DNA from: Fimenecus sp045543095
Lineage (GTDB): Bacteria; Bacillota; Clostridia; Oscillospirales; Acutalibacteraceae
Reading direction: 5' to 3'
NCBI GenBank assembly: GCA_045543095.1
Contig: JAZQMC010000013.1
Coordinates: forward strand, 1 to 64,000
DNA length: 64,000 nt
In this document: piece after piece, positions 14,682 to 22,782 of the stretch
How positions within the stretch are numbered: position 1 is the first letter of the stretch
Layout: every line of letters starts with the position of its first letter
The notes under the pieces: model-generated
The model's input: the letters and a program-made list of their open reading frames with translations, nothing else
The model's database searches: none
Told to the model about the DNA's origin: nothing
Made by a program: the position numbers and the translations under genes

Positions 14682-16952
14682 TTATTTCTTCTTCGGTGCT
14701 TTAACTTTATTAAGTTTTGCGTTTACTTCAAGGATTTGTTCTTTTGTAAATGCTCCGCCAAGCATTGAAATAGCACGTTTAACGGTGAAGCCTTTAGCCA
14801 TTCCGTAAATGTTTTTAAGCATTGCAGGAGTCATCTTAAATCCGCCGATTACACCGCCACCGCCTTTTTTCTCTTCGCCGTTTTCGTCCTTGCCACCACT
14901 CATTGAGCCTTTGAGCATAAGAACGAATTTGAGCATTACGAGTTTACCACCGAATGTACTCATAATATCACCGATGGTATTGTTAATTGAAAGGTATCCG
15001 TCAGGAGTACTGATTTCGAACCAGTTGATAACCTGACCTTCTTCTTTCATAATGTATGATTCGTTTGGAGTATCAACCTTGTTTATTGTTGCTGTGTCAG
15101 TAAGGTCACCTGCAACAACTTTGAGTTCAGTTGTACCCTCATTCTTAACGTCAAAGTAGAAGAATGGGTATTTACCCTTTGTCTGCTTACCAACGCTTAC
15201 GCCGTTTGCAAAAAGTTCGATTTCAGGTTGGTTGGAGTAAACAGTAACTTTTGTTACATCCTCAACTCTGTCAATGTAACGCTTACCGCAAAGGTGAACC
15301 ATTGGTTTATCTGAAAGCCAAGCCTGATATGCATAGAAAGAGTCTTTCTTGTACTTTCTGTCGAATGTTACAAGACCCTTGTGGTTCATACCGTTTTCGC
15401 CACCCTCTGCACGAGCATCAGCGGCAAAGTCGAACATATTCCAAACGTGAGTTGCCCAAAGATATGGTCTGTCAGCAATCTGTTTGATAAGTTCTTCGTG
15501 GTAGTATGACTGATATTCTTCTGTGTAGTCACCCTGAGTAGGTGTTGATGTGTGCCAGTTAAGAGCCTCACAACCGTACTCGGAAATACCGATTGCCTTG
15601 TTAGGATATTTCTTGTGGAAATTGTCAAACCAAGGGCCGTTCATTTCTGTTGAGCCACCGTACCAACCGAAATAGTGATTGTATGAAAGTACGTCAGAAA
15701 TATGTACATAAGGGTCATCAATATCGCACATTGAAACTGCTGCAATAGTTGTAAGACGGGTTTTATCCATCTCGTGAACCATATCGTTGAGGTCCTTGTG
15801 GTTTTTAATAAGGTTTGGATTTGAACCTGCAATTGTGATTTCGTTTGAAAGTCCCCATACAACGATTGATGGGTGGTTATAGTTCTGAACAACAAGCTCT
15901 TTCATCTGTGAAATTGTGTTGTCATAGCCTGTTGGCATATGGCTTGAAATATATGGAATTTCTGCCCAAAGCACAAGACCTGCCTCGTCACAAAGGTCAT
16001 AGAAAACCTGTGAATGCTGATAGTGAGCAAGACGGATTGTATTAGCACCCATTTCAAGGATAAGCTCAAGGTCTTCCTTGTGCATTTCAGGTGTAAGAGC
16101 ATTACCAACATCGGGTCTGTCCTGATGACGTGAAACACCGCGTAGTGGATATTCTCTACCATTGAGAATAAAGCCTTTTTCAGGGTCGATTTTAAATGAA
16201 CGACAACCAAAACGAGTTGAAACCTCATCAACCTCGACTCCGTCGCAAATTAAAGTTGCCTTTGCTGTGTAAAGATATGGGTCAGCAAGTCCGTCCCAAA
16301 GGTGAACATTCTTGATTTCAAATTCTGTGTCGTCATCGTCTTCTTTGGAAGCGATAACTTCACCGTCTGCGATGATTTCATAACGAACTTTGCAATTATC
16401 ATTCTTGAAGAATGTCTCGATTTCGATTTCAGCATCTGCACCCTTGATTTTTGGAGTAACCATAATAGCAGGTGAGCCGTAGTAATCAAGGTCAAAGTGA
16501 TTTTTATTAACACCGATAACACTTACATCACGATAAATACCACCGTAGAATGTAAAGTCTGCATTCTGTGGATAAACTCGGTCGTTTGCAGAGTTGTCAA
16601 CTGCAACAACAAGCAAGTTTGTATCTTTAATGTCTTTAATTTCTGCACGGAAAGTTGAATAACCACCGTCGTGCTTTGTGATTTCTTTGTTGTTCCAAAA
16701 GACTACGCAAGATGAGTTTACACCGTCAAATTGAAGATATTTAACTTCGCCTGCAGGTAACTCGTCCGCTTTAATTTCCTTTGCAAAGTAGCAAGTACCA
16801 CGGTAATAGTCGTTTCCGCCGTCTTGACCGTCCTTGCCGTTCCAAGTGAAAGGAAGATTAAGTTTTTCCCAATCAGCAGGTAGAGTTGTAGGGGCGGATT
16901 TAGCACTCTTTGAAAAGAGCCAATCGCCGTTGATTACCTTAATATTTCTCAT
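14682..16952 (-). CDS. Glycoside hydrolase family 2 (beta-galactosidase-like)
   Basis: A 756-residue GH2 enzyme without signal peptide, so cytoplasmic. Sugar-binding (about 10-170) and immunoglobulin-like domains precede the TIM barrel, which starts near ILNGREYPLRGVSRHQDRPD. The acid/base glutamate is in WGLSNEITIAG and the nucleophile in GISEYGCEALNWH. Reported activities in the family are beta-galactosidase, beta-glucuronidase and beta-mannosidase, and sequence alone does not choose. After the usual Ig-like domain there is an extra tail of about 120 residues with a Gly/Lys-rich linker and the ending FTKEQILEVNAKLNKVKAPKKK, not part of classical GH2. The start MRNIKVING was chosen for its GGAGGTTATT ribosome site. 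Confidence 0.92.
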   Translation of the reverse strand: MRNIKVINGDWLFSKSAKSAPTTLPADWEKLNLPFTWNGKDGQDGGNDYYRGTCYFAKEIKADELPAGEVKYLQFDGVNSSCVVFWNNKEITKHDGGYSTFRAEIKDIKDTNLLVVAVDNSANDRVYPQNADFTFYGGIYRDVSVIGVNKNHFDLDYYGSPAIMVTPKIKGADAEIEIETFFKNDNCKVRYEIIADGEVIASKEDDDDTEFEIKNVHLWDGLADPYLYTAKATLICDGVEVDEVSTRFGCRSFKIDPEKGFILNGREYPLRGVSRHQDRPDVGNALTPEMHKEDLELILEMGANTIRLAHYQHSQVFYDLCDEAGLVLWAEIPYISSHMPTGYDNTISQMKELVVQNYNHPSIVVWGLSNEITIAGSNPNLIKNHKDLNDMVHEMDKTRLTTIAAVSMCDIDDPYVHISDVLSYNHYFGWYGGSTEMNGPWFDNFHKKYPNKAIGISEYGCEALNWHTSTPTQGDYTEEYQSYYHEELIKQIADRPYLWATHVWNMFDFAADARAEGGENGMNHKGLVTFDRKYKKDSFYAYQAWLSDKPMVHLCGKRYIDRVEDVTKVTVYSNQPEIELFANGVSVGKQTKGKYPFFYFDVKNEGTTELKVVAGDLTDTATINKVDTPNESYIMKEEGQVINWFEISTPDGYLSINNTIGDIMSTFGGKLVMLKFVLMLKGSMSGGKDENGEEKKGGGGVIGGFKMTPAMLKNIYGMAKGFTVKRAISMLGGAFTKEQILEVNAKLNKVKAPKKK

Positions 16953-17132
16953 AATAACCTCCAAAAAGCATAACATTTATGTATATATTATACTGGTTTG
17001 TTTTTCTTTTTTCAACTGTTATTGAACATATTGTTGGGTATAAAAAAATAAAATCACTTGTAACAGGTAGAAATTTTAATAATAATATGATATAATACTT
17101 TTGTTAAACGTAATGGAAAGGAAGAACAATAG

Positions 17133-18500
17133 ATGAAGTATGATGTAATTATCGTTGGAGCAGGTCCGGGAGGAATTTTTGCTGCTTACGAATTAGTACA
17201 GCGGAAGCCTAATTTGAAAGTATCGGTTTTTGAAGCAGGACATTCATTGGAAAAGCGTAAATGCCCCATTGACGGTGAAAAAATCAAGACTTGTATTAAC
17301 TGTAAAAGCTGCAGTATTATGAGCGGTTTTGGCGGTGCGGGTGCTTTTTCTGACGGCAAATATAATATCACCAATGATTTTGGTGGTACATTATATGAAT
17401 ATATCGGCAAAAAACAGGCTTTAGATTTGATGAAATATGTTGATGAAATCAATCTTAAATTCGGTGGTGAAGGTACAAAGTTATATACAACTGCCGGTTC
17501 TAAATTCAAGACTATTTGTGTTCAGAACGACTTGCATTTGTTAGATGCTTCTGTTCGTCATCTTGGCACAGATATAAATTATGTTGTTCTTGAAAATCTT
17601 TATACATATTTAAAAGATAAAGTGGATTTCTTCTTTGACACTCCGGTGCAGAATATTCAAATAATTGATGGCGGTTATGTCGTTAAAGCTAAAGATGTAG
17701 CTTATGAATGTGAAAAATGCGTTGTATCTGTCGGCAGAAGTGGTAGTAAATGGATGGAACAGGTTTGTAAAGAACTCAATATTCCAACTAAATCAAACCG
17801 TGTAGATATTGGTGTTCGTGTTGAATTACCTGCAAATGTGTTTGCACACTTGACTGATGAACTCTATGAAAGCAAAATCGTATATCGTACAAAGCAGTAT
17901 GAAGACAAGGTTCGTACATTCTGTATGAATCCGAAAGGTGCTGTTGTTAACGAAAACACTAATGGTATAATTACTGTTAACGGTCACAGCTATGAAGACC
18001 CCGCTATGCAGACAGAAAACACAAACTTTGCATTGCTTGTAGCAAAGCATTTCTCTGAGCCCTTTAAAGATTCTAACGGCTATGGTGAATCTATTGCAAG
18101 ACTCAGCAATATGTTGGGCGGCGGTGTTATTGTTCAGCGTTTCGGTGACTTGATTCGTGGCCAGCGTTCAACTCCGAGCCGTATTGAAGAAGCATTTATC
18201 ACACCTACTCTTCAGGCGACACCGGGTGACTTAAGTCTTGTACTTCCAAAGCGTCTTTTAGATGGTATCATCGAAATGATTTATGCATTGGATAAGGTTG
18301 CACCGGGTACTGCAAACGATGACACATTGTTGTATGGTGTAGAAGTTAAATTCTATAATATGGAAGTTGCAGTTAACGAAAAGTTAGAGTCATGTTATGA
18401 CGGACTTTATATCATTGGTGACGGAAGTGGAATTACCCACTCACTTTCTCACGCTTCTGCAAGCGGTGTGCACGTTGCAAGGGATATTGTAAAGGAATAA
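17133..18500 (+). CDS. FAD-dependent oxidoreductase (COG2509-like)
   Basis: A 455-residue soluble flavoprotein. The N-terminus DVIIVGAGPGGIFAAYEL is a Rossmann FAD-binding fold. It is followed by the Cys-rich segment KCPIDGEKIKTCINCKSC and SGFGGAGAFSDGKYN, and near the end IIGDGSGITHSLSHASASG contacts FAD. This layout matches the uncharacterised FAD-dependent dehydrogenase family COG2509 of anaerobes. The cysteines could hold a metal or redox disulfides. Substrate unknown. It is a single gene, ending with a strong terminator at 18522. Confidence 0.88.
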   Translation: MKYDVIIVGAGPGGIFAAYELVQRKPNLKVSVFEAGHSLEKRKCPIDGEKIKTCINCKSCSIMSGFGGAGAFSDGKYNITNDFGGTLYEYIGKKQALDLMKYVDEINLKFGGEGTKLYTTAGSKFKTICVQNDLHLLDASVRHLGTDINYVVLENLYTYLKDKVDFFFDTPVQNIQIIDGGYVVKAKDVAYECEKCVVSVGRSGSKWMEQVCKELNIPTKSNRVDIGVRVELPANVFAHLTDELYESKIVYRTKQYEDKVRTFCMNPKGAVVNENTNGIITVNGHSYEDPAMQTENTNFALLVAKHFSEPFKDSNGYGESIARLSNMLGGGVIVQRFGDLIRGQRSTPSRIEEAFITPTLQATPGDLSLVLPKRLLDGIIEMIYALDKVAPGTANDDTLLYGVEVKFYNMEVAVNEKLESCYDGLYIIGDGSGITHSLSHASASGVHVARDIVKE

Positions 18501-18521
18501 ATTGATGTAAGAATTGAAAAG

Positions 18522-18548
18522 ACCACCTGTTGTTCAGGTGGTTTTTTG
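18522..18548 (+). terminator. Terminator of the FAD oxidoreductase gene
   Basis: Hairpin ACCACCTG/CAGGTGGT followed by TTTTTT, 22 bases after the stop. Confidence 0.88.
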
Positions 18549-18576
18549 ATGGAAATTTGATTAGGTGATTAAAAAT

Positions 18577-18738
18577 CAAGGCGGAGGCTTGTATATCATC
18601 AATTCCGCGAGGAATTGCATATCATCAAAACAAAGTTTTGTATATCATCGTTGCGGAAGCATTTTTGATACACGCTAACGCGTGATGATATACAACACGG
18701 TGTTGCCGTGTTGATGATATACCATTGCTTCCGCAATG
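18577..18738. repeat. Hairpin array B: small palindromes on an inverting GTATATCATC/GATGATATAC spine
   Basis: Same architecture as arrays A and C but with a different spine. Left side: CAAG/CTTG (18577-18591), AATTCC/GGAATT (18601-18616), AAAAC/GTTTT (18627-18639) and TGC/GCA (near 18652-18661), separated by TATATCATC. The centre TTTTT is near 18662-18666. Right side: CACGC/GCGTG (18671-18684), AACACGG/CCGTGTT (18694-18712), CATTGC/GCAATG (18723-18738), separated by GATGATATAC. It lies between two converging transcription units, upstream of the tRNA terminator. Confidence 0.85.
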
Positions 18739-18741
18739 GAT

Positions 18742-18773
18742 AAAAAAATCCAAGTCGAAAGACTTGGATTTTT
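18742..18773 (-). terminator. Terminator of the tRNA-Arg gene
   Basis: Hairpin AATCCAAGTC/GACTTGGATT with a T run on the minus strand (and T-rich on the plus strand too), starting directly after the CCA end of the tRNA. Confidence 0.85.
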
Positions 18774-18848
18774 TGGCACCCCCTGCGGGAATCGAACCCA
18801 CATCTAATCCTTAGGAGGGATTTATTCTATCCATTGAACTAAGGAGGC
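18774..18848 (-). tRNA. tRNA-Arg (anticodon CCU)
   Basis: The minus strand gives a 75-base cloverleaf with encoded CCA. The acceptor GCCTCCT pairs with AGGGGGT (two G-U pairs), with discriminator G. The D-arm contains AGTTCAATGGATAGAAT, the anticodon stem AATCC/GGATT carries loop CTCCTAA (anticodon CCT), and the T-arm is GTGGG-TTCGATT-CCCGC. It reads the rare arginine codon AGG. It stands alone, flanked by a hairpin array and a dispersed repeat. Confidence 0.93.
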
Positions 18849-18858
18849 ATATTTTCAG

Positions 18859-18942
18859 TGTCATTCTGAGGAGTGTAACGACGAAGAACCTCTACCAAAA
18901 ATTGTTTGTGTTTCGAGATTCTTCGCTTCGCTCAGAATGACA
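18859..18942. repeat. Dispersed palindromic repeat, GTCATTCTGAG family (copy 1)
   Basis: Ends are TGTCATTCTGAG and CTCAGAATGACA, exact inverted repeats. Inside are CGACGAAGAA and TTCTTCGCTTCG arms. Other copies lie at 32088, 46532 and 48427. Confidence 0.85.
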
Positions 18943-18951
18943 TTTCATTTA

Positions 18952-19836
18952 TTATTCTGCTTTATAATTTTCTGCCCAAGTGTCAACAACTGCTGAAAAT
19001 TCTTCACCTTTCATCTTTTTGAGGCAATCCGTACGGTATGTATTGTAATATCCGTATTCTTCGCTGAAAACATCAACGCGGTTAACAAGGAAGATGTAAT
19101 CGCCAATGGTAAAAACTTCTGTTTTTCCGCTTTCTATTCCTTTCACTTTGTTCCAAAAGCCCTCGGGAAATGTGCCGTCAGAAAACGAATTTATAACAGC
19201 ATTACGAACTTCGGTGTTTTCACCCAACGAGCCTACCGATTCTTCAATTGAAGTACCCTCTGTTACCATTTCGGCAACTGATTTGAATGAGTTTGTGAGC
19301 TTTGTCTTTTCTGCCTCGGTCATTGGCACTGTTGCACCATTGTCGTCAACATTGAAAAGATAACCTGTAACAAAACGGATTGCTGCGTAATTTTCACCGA
19401 AATATTTTTTTGTTTCATCTTCGGTTACAGGGTGGTCGCCGTCAGCGGCATAATAATCTGCAAGCAAAGCATTTTCATAAGCATTTGACAACTCAATTTT
19501 ATAAACGGTTTGCTTTGAAATATCATTCTCGGTATAAAAAGAGCCGTAAAGATGCCATAAATCATTAACGCGGGTTGAAACCTCTGATTTCTCACTTGAA
19601 TCAAGCACTAAACCGCGATTTGAAAACTCCGAATTGATGGCAACGTATCTTGAAATATCATTGAGAATTGCATCTTCACTAATTTCACCGTTTTCATTTT
19701 TTGCGGCGTGAACATCAAAATATGCATAAACCTCATTGTCGATTCTTGTGCCGTTAACTTTAACTTTTGTAGGTGCACAAGAGGAAAGTGAAAGCACCAT
19801 AACGGCAACAAGAATAAGGGAATTTATTTTTTTCAT
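18952..19836 (-). CDS. Lipoprotein, foldase (SurA/PrsA)-like
   Basis: A 294-residue lipoprotein: the signal MKKINSLILVAVMVLSLSSC ends in a lipobox (LSSC), so it should be anchored outside the membrane. KVKVNGTRIDNEVYAYFDVHA resembles the start of SurA/PrsA-type chaperones (VNG..I....Y). The later part, YLFNVDDNG...F..V..MVTEG.S.EE through VFTIGDYIFLVNRVDV, resembles a shortened parvulin-like domain. Isomerase activity is uncertain. Its start overlaps the stop of the preceding membrane protein gene (TAATG), so the two are co-translated. Confidence 0.7.
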   Translation of the reverse strand: MKKINSLILVAVMVLSLSSCAPTKVKVNGTRIDNEVYAYFDVHAAKNENGEISEDAILNDISRYVAINSEFSNRGLVLDSSEKSEVSTRVNDLWHLYGSFYTENDISKQTVYKIELSNAYENALLADYYAADGDHPVTEDETKKYFGENYAAIRFVTGYLFNVDDNGATVPMTEAEKTKLTNSFKSVAEMVTEGTSIEESVGSLGENTEVRNAVINSFSDGTFPEGFWNKVKGIESGKTEVFTIGDYIFLVNRVDVFSEEYGYYNTYRTDCLKKMKGEEFSAVVDTWAENYKAE

Positions 19837-20537
19837 TATTTTTCTTCTCCCTGTTTTTTAATATATTCCTTGTAAAGTTTTTCTTTTAAAAGTCTTTCTT
19901 CTTTTTCTTTTTCTCTTTGTGCTTTGACTTCCGCTTTGTTTTTACCGATAATTCCGTTGCGTAAAAATGCTACAAGAAGCATTGCGATTATTGAACCTGC
20001 ACCGCAACAGATAAAATCCCACATTGTGTCTGTGTTGCCTCTTTGTAAGGTCAGGCCGTAAATCTGGTCCATTGAAAATTCATAAATTTCCCAACCGACC
20101 GCAATGCTCAATGAAAACGCAAGTGAGAAAAGTGATGACATTGCAGGACCTAAATTGCCACCACGCTTACGGTAAACAATATTTGCAAAGTCATAGCCGA
20201 ACCAAGCGGCTAAAAATCCCGAGCAGAAATGGGTTACCAAATCGAAATGCTCAAAAGTTGTGCGGTTGTTAAGGGTTGAGCCGATGCATACCGCGATGAA
20301 AATAAAAAGATTAAGCATTGTTTGTGTCATATAATCGACTTCGATTATAAAGGATTTACCACCAAAAATCTGAAAGAAATCCCAAAGGTGAGTAAAAATA
20401 ATGGCGAAAATTGCCTCTAAAAACTCAACCACCGAGCCGTGAAAAAGCCCATAAATGCCCCAGCCTAAAATTACAATGCGTAAAATAAGCCAGAGTATTT
20501 TATGTGATTTTGGTAAATAGCCGAAATTGTTAGTCAT
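19836..20537 (-). CDS. YjdF/DUF2238-like membrane protein
   Basis: A 233-residue protein with about six membrane helices and a charged cytoplasmic C-terminal tail (KAEVKAQREKEKEERLLKEK). The pattern FDLVTHFCSGFLAAWFGYDFA, SIAVGWEIYEFSMDQIYG and NTDTMWDFICCGAG fits the YjdF/DUF2238 family, whose conserved His, Glu and Asp lie at helix ends. Function unknown. ATG at 20537 with TTAGGTGA upstream is preferred over a GTG three codons earlier. It lies 17 bases after a GH13 gene on the same strand and overlaps the lipoprotein gene. Confidence 0.75.
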   Translation of the reverse strand: MTNNFGYLPKSHKILWLILRIVILGWGIYGLFHGSVVEFLEAIFAIIFTHLWDFFQIFGGKSFIIEVDYMTQTMLNLFIFIAVCIGSTLNNRTTFEHFDLVTHFCSGFLAAWFGYDFANIVYRKRGGNLGPAMSSLFSLAFSLSIAVGWEIYEFSMDQIYGLTLQRGNTDTMWDFICCGAGSIIAMLLVAFLRNGIIGKNKAEVKAQREKEKEERLLKEKLYKEYIKKQGEEK

Positions 20538-20554
20538 ATTTTTCACCTAATTGA

Positions 20555-22417
20555 TTATATCATAAGTATCGTGAATGAGCAACCGTCAATATATATCCCG
20601 CCGTTTTCAACCGTGCCGTTCATTAGAGTTTTAGCATTTCGGTAGTTTTCGGGCAGATGATAGGTTATTGGGTGCTCATTGCGATTGACGATTACCATTA
20701 TATCTCCGTTTTCGTCTGCTCTGCGATATGCAATGCAACCGAGCATTGAAGAAACGGGATAAAAATTACCCTTTTTGAATACGGGATTTTCACGTCTAAT
20801 CCTACCCAATTCCTTATAGAATTTTATAAGCTCACGATTTTCGTTGCCCCAAGGGTAGCAACCGCGGTTGAACGGGTCTTTGTAGCCTTCCATTCCCGCC
20901 TCGTCACCATAATAAACCGACGGCACACCGGGGAGGGTGTATTGAATTGCAGCGGCACATTTTAAAAGTTTTAATCCTTTTTCATACTTGTCGCCAAGAT
21001 TGTGGCATGACTGCCATTGACGGTCACGGTATTCACAACTTTCACCTGCGATTTTAGTTATTGCACGCTCTGTATCGTGAGTGCCGATATGATTCATCAT
21101 AACATCAAGGCACTCTTTCGGATAATTTTCAACTATGCTCATTACAGACTGCATAAAGTTTTCTGCTTTACCGTTGCGGCAGAAGTCAAGAATTGCATTT
21201 GCAAAGGGATAATTCATAACAGAATCAAACTGACTGCCGAGTAAATATCGTCTGCGTGCACCGTAACTGTGCTTTGTTGTTGCATCTTCCCATACTTCGC
21301 CCATAAGCAGTGCGTCGGGCTTGGTTTTCTTTAAACGAGCACGCAATTCGTCAATGAAAACGTCGGGTAATTCGTCGGCAACGTCAAGACGGAAGCCGTC
21401 CGCCCCTGCATTAAGCCACTTTTCGATTATACCGCCCTCGCCGTTGATGAATTCGCGGTATTCCTCGCCTTCCTCAATAACCTCGGGCAGAGTTACAAAA
21501 CCCCACCAGCTCTGATACTTTTCGGGATAGTTTGTGAATTTATACCATTTGTAGTATGGGCTTTTAGGTGAATTGTAAGCACCTAAAGTTTCATATCTGC
21601 CGTTTTTGTTGAAATAAACGCTGTCTGCACCTGTGTGGGAGAATACGCCGTCAAGAATTATGTGTATTCCGAGCTCTTTTGCAGATTTGCAAAGAGATTT
21701 AAAATTTTCTTCAGTACCTAAAACGGGGTCGATTTTACCATAGTCCGCCGTGTCATAGCGATGGTTTGAATGAGCCTCAAAAATGGGGTTGAGATAAATG
21801 CAGGTCACACCCAAACTGCTAAGATAGGGGAGTTTTTCTTCTATTCCTTTTAAATCACCGCCGAAAAAGTCATTGTTTAAAACTTTGCCCTCAGCGGTGG
21901 GTCGCCATTGGGGCTCAGTGCCCCAATCTGAACGCATAACGCGGTCTGCGGGCACATTTTCCTTTTTTGCACCCGAATTATAAAAACGGTCGGGAAAAAT
22001 CTGATAAATTATTCCGCCCTTAAGCCACTCGGGAGTTGTAAAATTCTTTTCGGTAACGGTGAGCTGCCAATCGTTATGTGCACCAAAACTGCCCGAAAAT
22101 CCGCCGATACCGTTGTCGATTTCTAAAACGGAGCTTCTGCCGTAAGAAGAAAAGAAATCAAAATGATACCAATAAAGACCCTCACGGTCTATTGAGGTTT
22201 GAATATCCCATATCTCAGCGTCATCGCCCGACATTCCCGCCCATGACATAGGGAATTCTTCATAAACCTCGTCATCACGGCGAATTACAAAAAGTGCACC
22301 ACTGCAACAAAATGAACGTGGAAGAACAAGACGGATGTGAATTTCTTCACCCATCTGCACACTGCCGAATTTATTTTTAAAAAACAAATCTCTTGAATTG
22401 TACGGAATAAAATCCAT
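20555..22417 (-). CDS. GH13 alpha-amylase family enzyme (neopullulanase/cyclomaltodextrinase-like)
   Basis: A 620-residue enzyme with no signal peptide, so cytoplasmic. An N-terminal beta-sandwich (about 1-125, CBM34-like) precedes the barrel. GH13 regions: ILDGVFSHTG, GFRLDVADE (nucleophile Asp), LMGEVWED (acid/base Glu) and IGTHDTER (transition-state Asp). It begins its barrel with GIIYQIFPDRFYNSG, typical of maltogenic amylase, neopullulanase and cyclomaltodextrinase. It probably trims imported malto-oligosaccharides, together with glycogen phosphorylase at 52933. It may head a transcript with the two membrane genes that follow. Confidence 0.92.
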   Translation of the reverse strand: MDFIPYNSRDLFFKNKFGSVQMGEEIHIRLVLPRSFCCSGALFVIRRDDEVYEEFPMSWAGMSGDDAEIWDIQTSIDREGLYWYHFDFFSSYGRSSVLEIDNGIGGFSGSFGAHNDWQLTVTEKNFTTPEWLKGGIIYQIFPDRFYNSGAKKENVPADRVMRSDWGTEPQWRPTAEGKVLNNDFFGGDLKGIEEKLPYLSSLGVTCIYLNPIFEAHSNHRYDTADYGKIDPVLGTEENFKSLCKSAKELGIHIILDGVFSHTGADSVYFNKNGRYETLGAYNSPKSPYYKWYKFTNYPEKYQSWWGFVTLPEVIEEGEEYREFINGEGGIIEKWLNAGADGFRLDVADELPDVFIDELRARLKKTKPDALLMGEVWEDATTKHSYGARRRYLLGSQFDSVMNYPFANAILDFCRNGKAENFMQSVMSIVENYPKECLDVMMNHIGTHDTERAITKIAGESCEYRDRQWQSCHNLGDKYEKGLKLLKCAAAIQYTLPGVPSVYYGDEAGMEGYKDPFNRGCYPWGNENRELIKFYKELGRIRRENPVFKKGNFYPVSSMLGCIAYRRADENGDIMVIVNRNEHPITYHLPENYRNAKTLMNGTVENGGIYIDGCSFTILMI

Positions 22418-22505
22418 AGTGTCACACTCCGCAAGTCATTAACTAATATATTTTAACAAAATAATGGGTATATTGCAAGACTGATTGTTTAACTAACAAT
22501 CAAAT

Positions 22506-22676
22506 ACGCATTGCGTATTTCATAGCGAAGCTATTTCATATCCCGTAAGGGATATTTCATAAATTCATTAAAGAATTTATTTCATTGATGAAATATTGCT
22601 ACGCAATATGAAATAATCAGTTAGATTATGAAATATTTGTCTTCGCCAAATATGAAATAAACTACTCGCGTAGTTT
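22506..22676. repeat. Hairpin array C: reverse-complement homologue of array A
   Basis: It lies in the 365-base divergent gap between the GH13 and GH36 genes. Order: ACGC/GCGT (22506-22516), AGC/GCT (22524-22532), ATCCC/GGGAT (22540-22553), AAATTC/GAATTT (22561-22578), then the spine flips (ATTTCAT-TG-ATGAAAT, 22579-22594), then ATTGC/GCAAT (22595-22607), AATC/GATT (22615-22627), ATTTG/CAAAT (22635-22651), AAACTAC/GTAGTTT (22659-22676). This is array A reversed, hairpin for hairpin. A further ATACGC/GCGTAT hairpin lies just outside, at 22690-22704. Confidence 0.9.
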
Positions 22677-22721
22677 GTTGATGATGAAAATACGCGTTGC
22701 GTATCAAGAACTACATTACTA

Positions 22722-22750
22722 TTGATTTTAACAATTCAATATGCTAATAT
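22722..22750 (+). promoter_or_regulatory. Probable promoter of the GH36 operon
   Basis: TTGATT, a 17-base spacer and TAATAT, about 35 bases before the GH36 start and just outside array C. Confidence 0.55.
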
Positions 22751-22782
22751 TATTATATATGTAATATAGGGGGATAATCTCA

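Noticed and set aside
18774..18848. tRNA-Arg as integration site of a genomic island
   Set aside because: No integrase and no repeat of the tRNA 3' end was seen in the flanks. The neighbouring repeats are unrelated to the tRNA sequence.
22418..22782. Sugar-responsive riboswitch upstream of the GH36 operon
   Set aside because: The hairpins belong to the mobile-looking array C and end upstream of the probable promoter, so they are not in the leader RNA.
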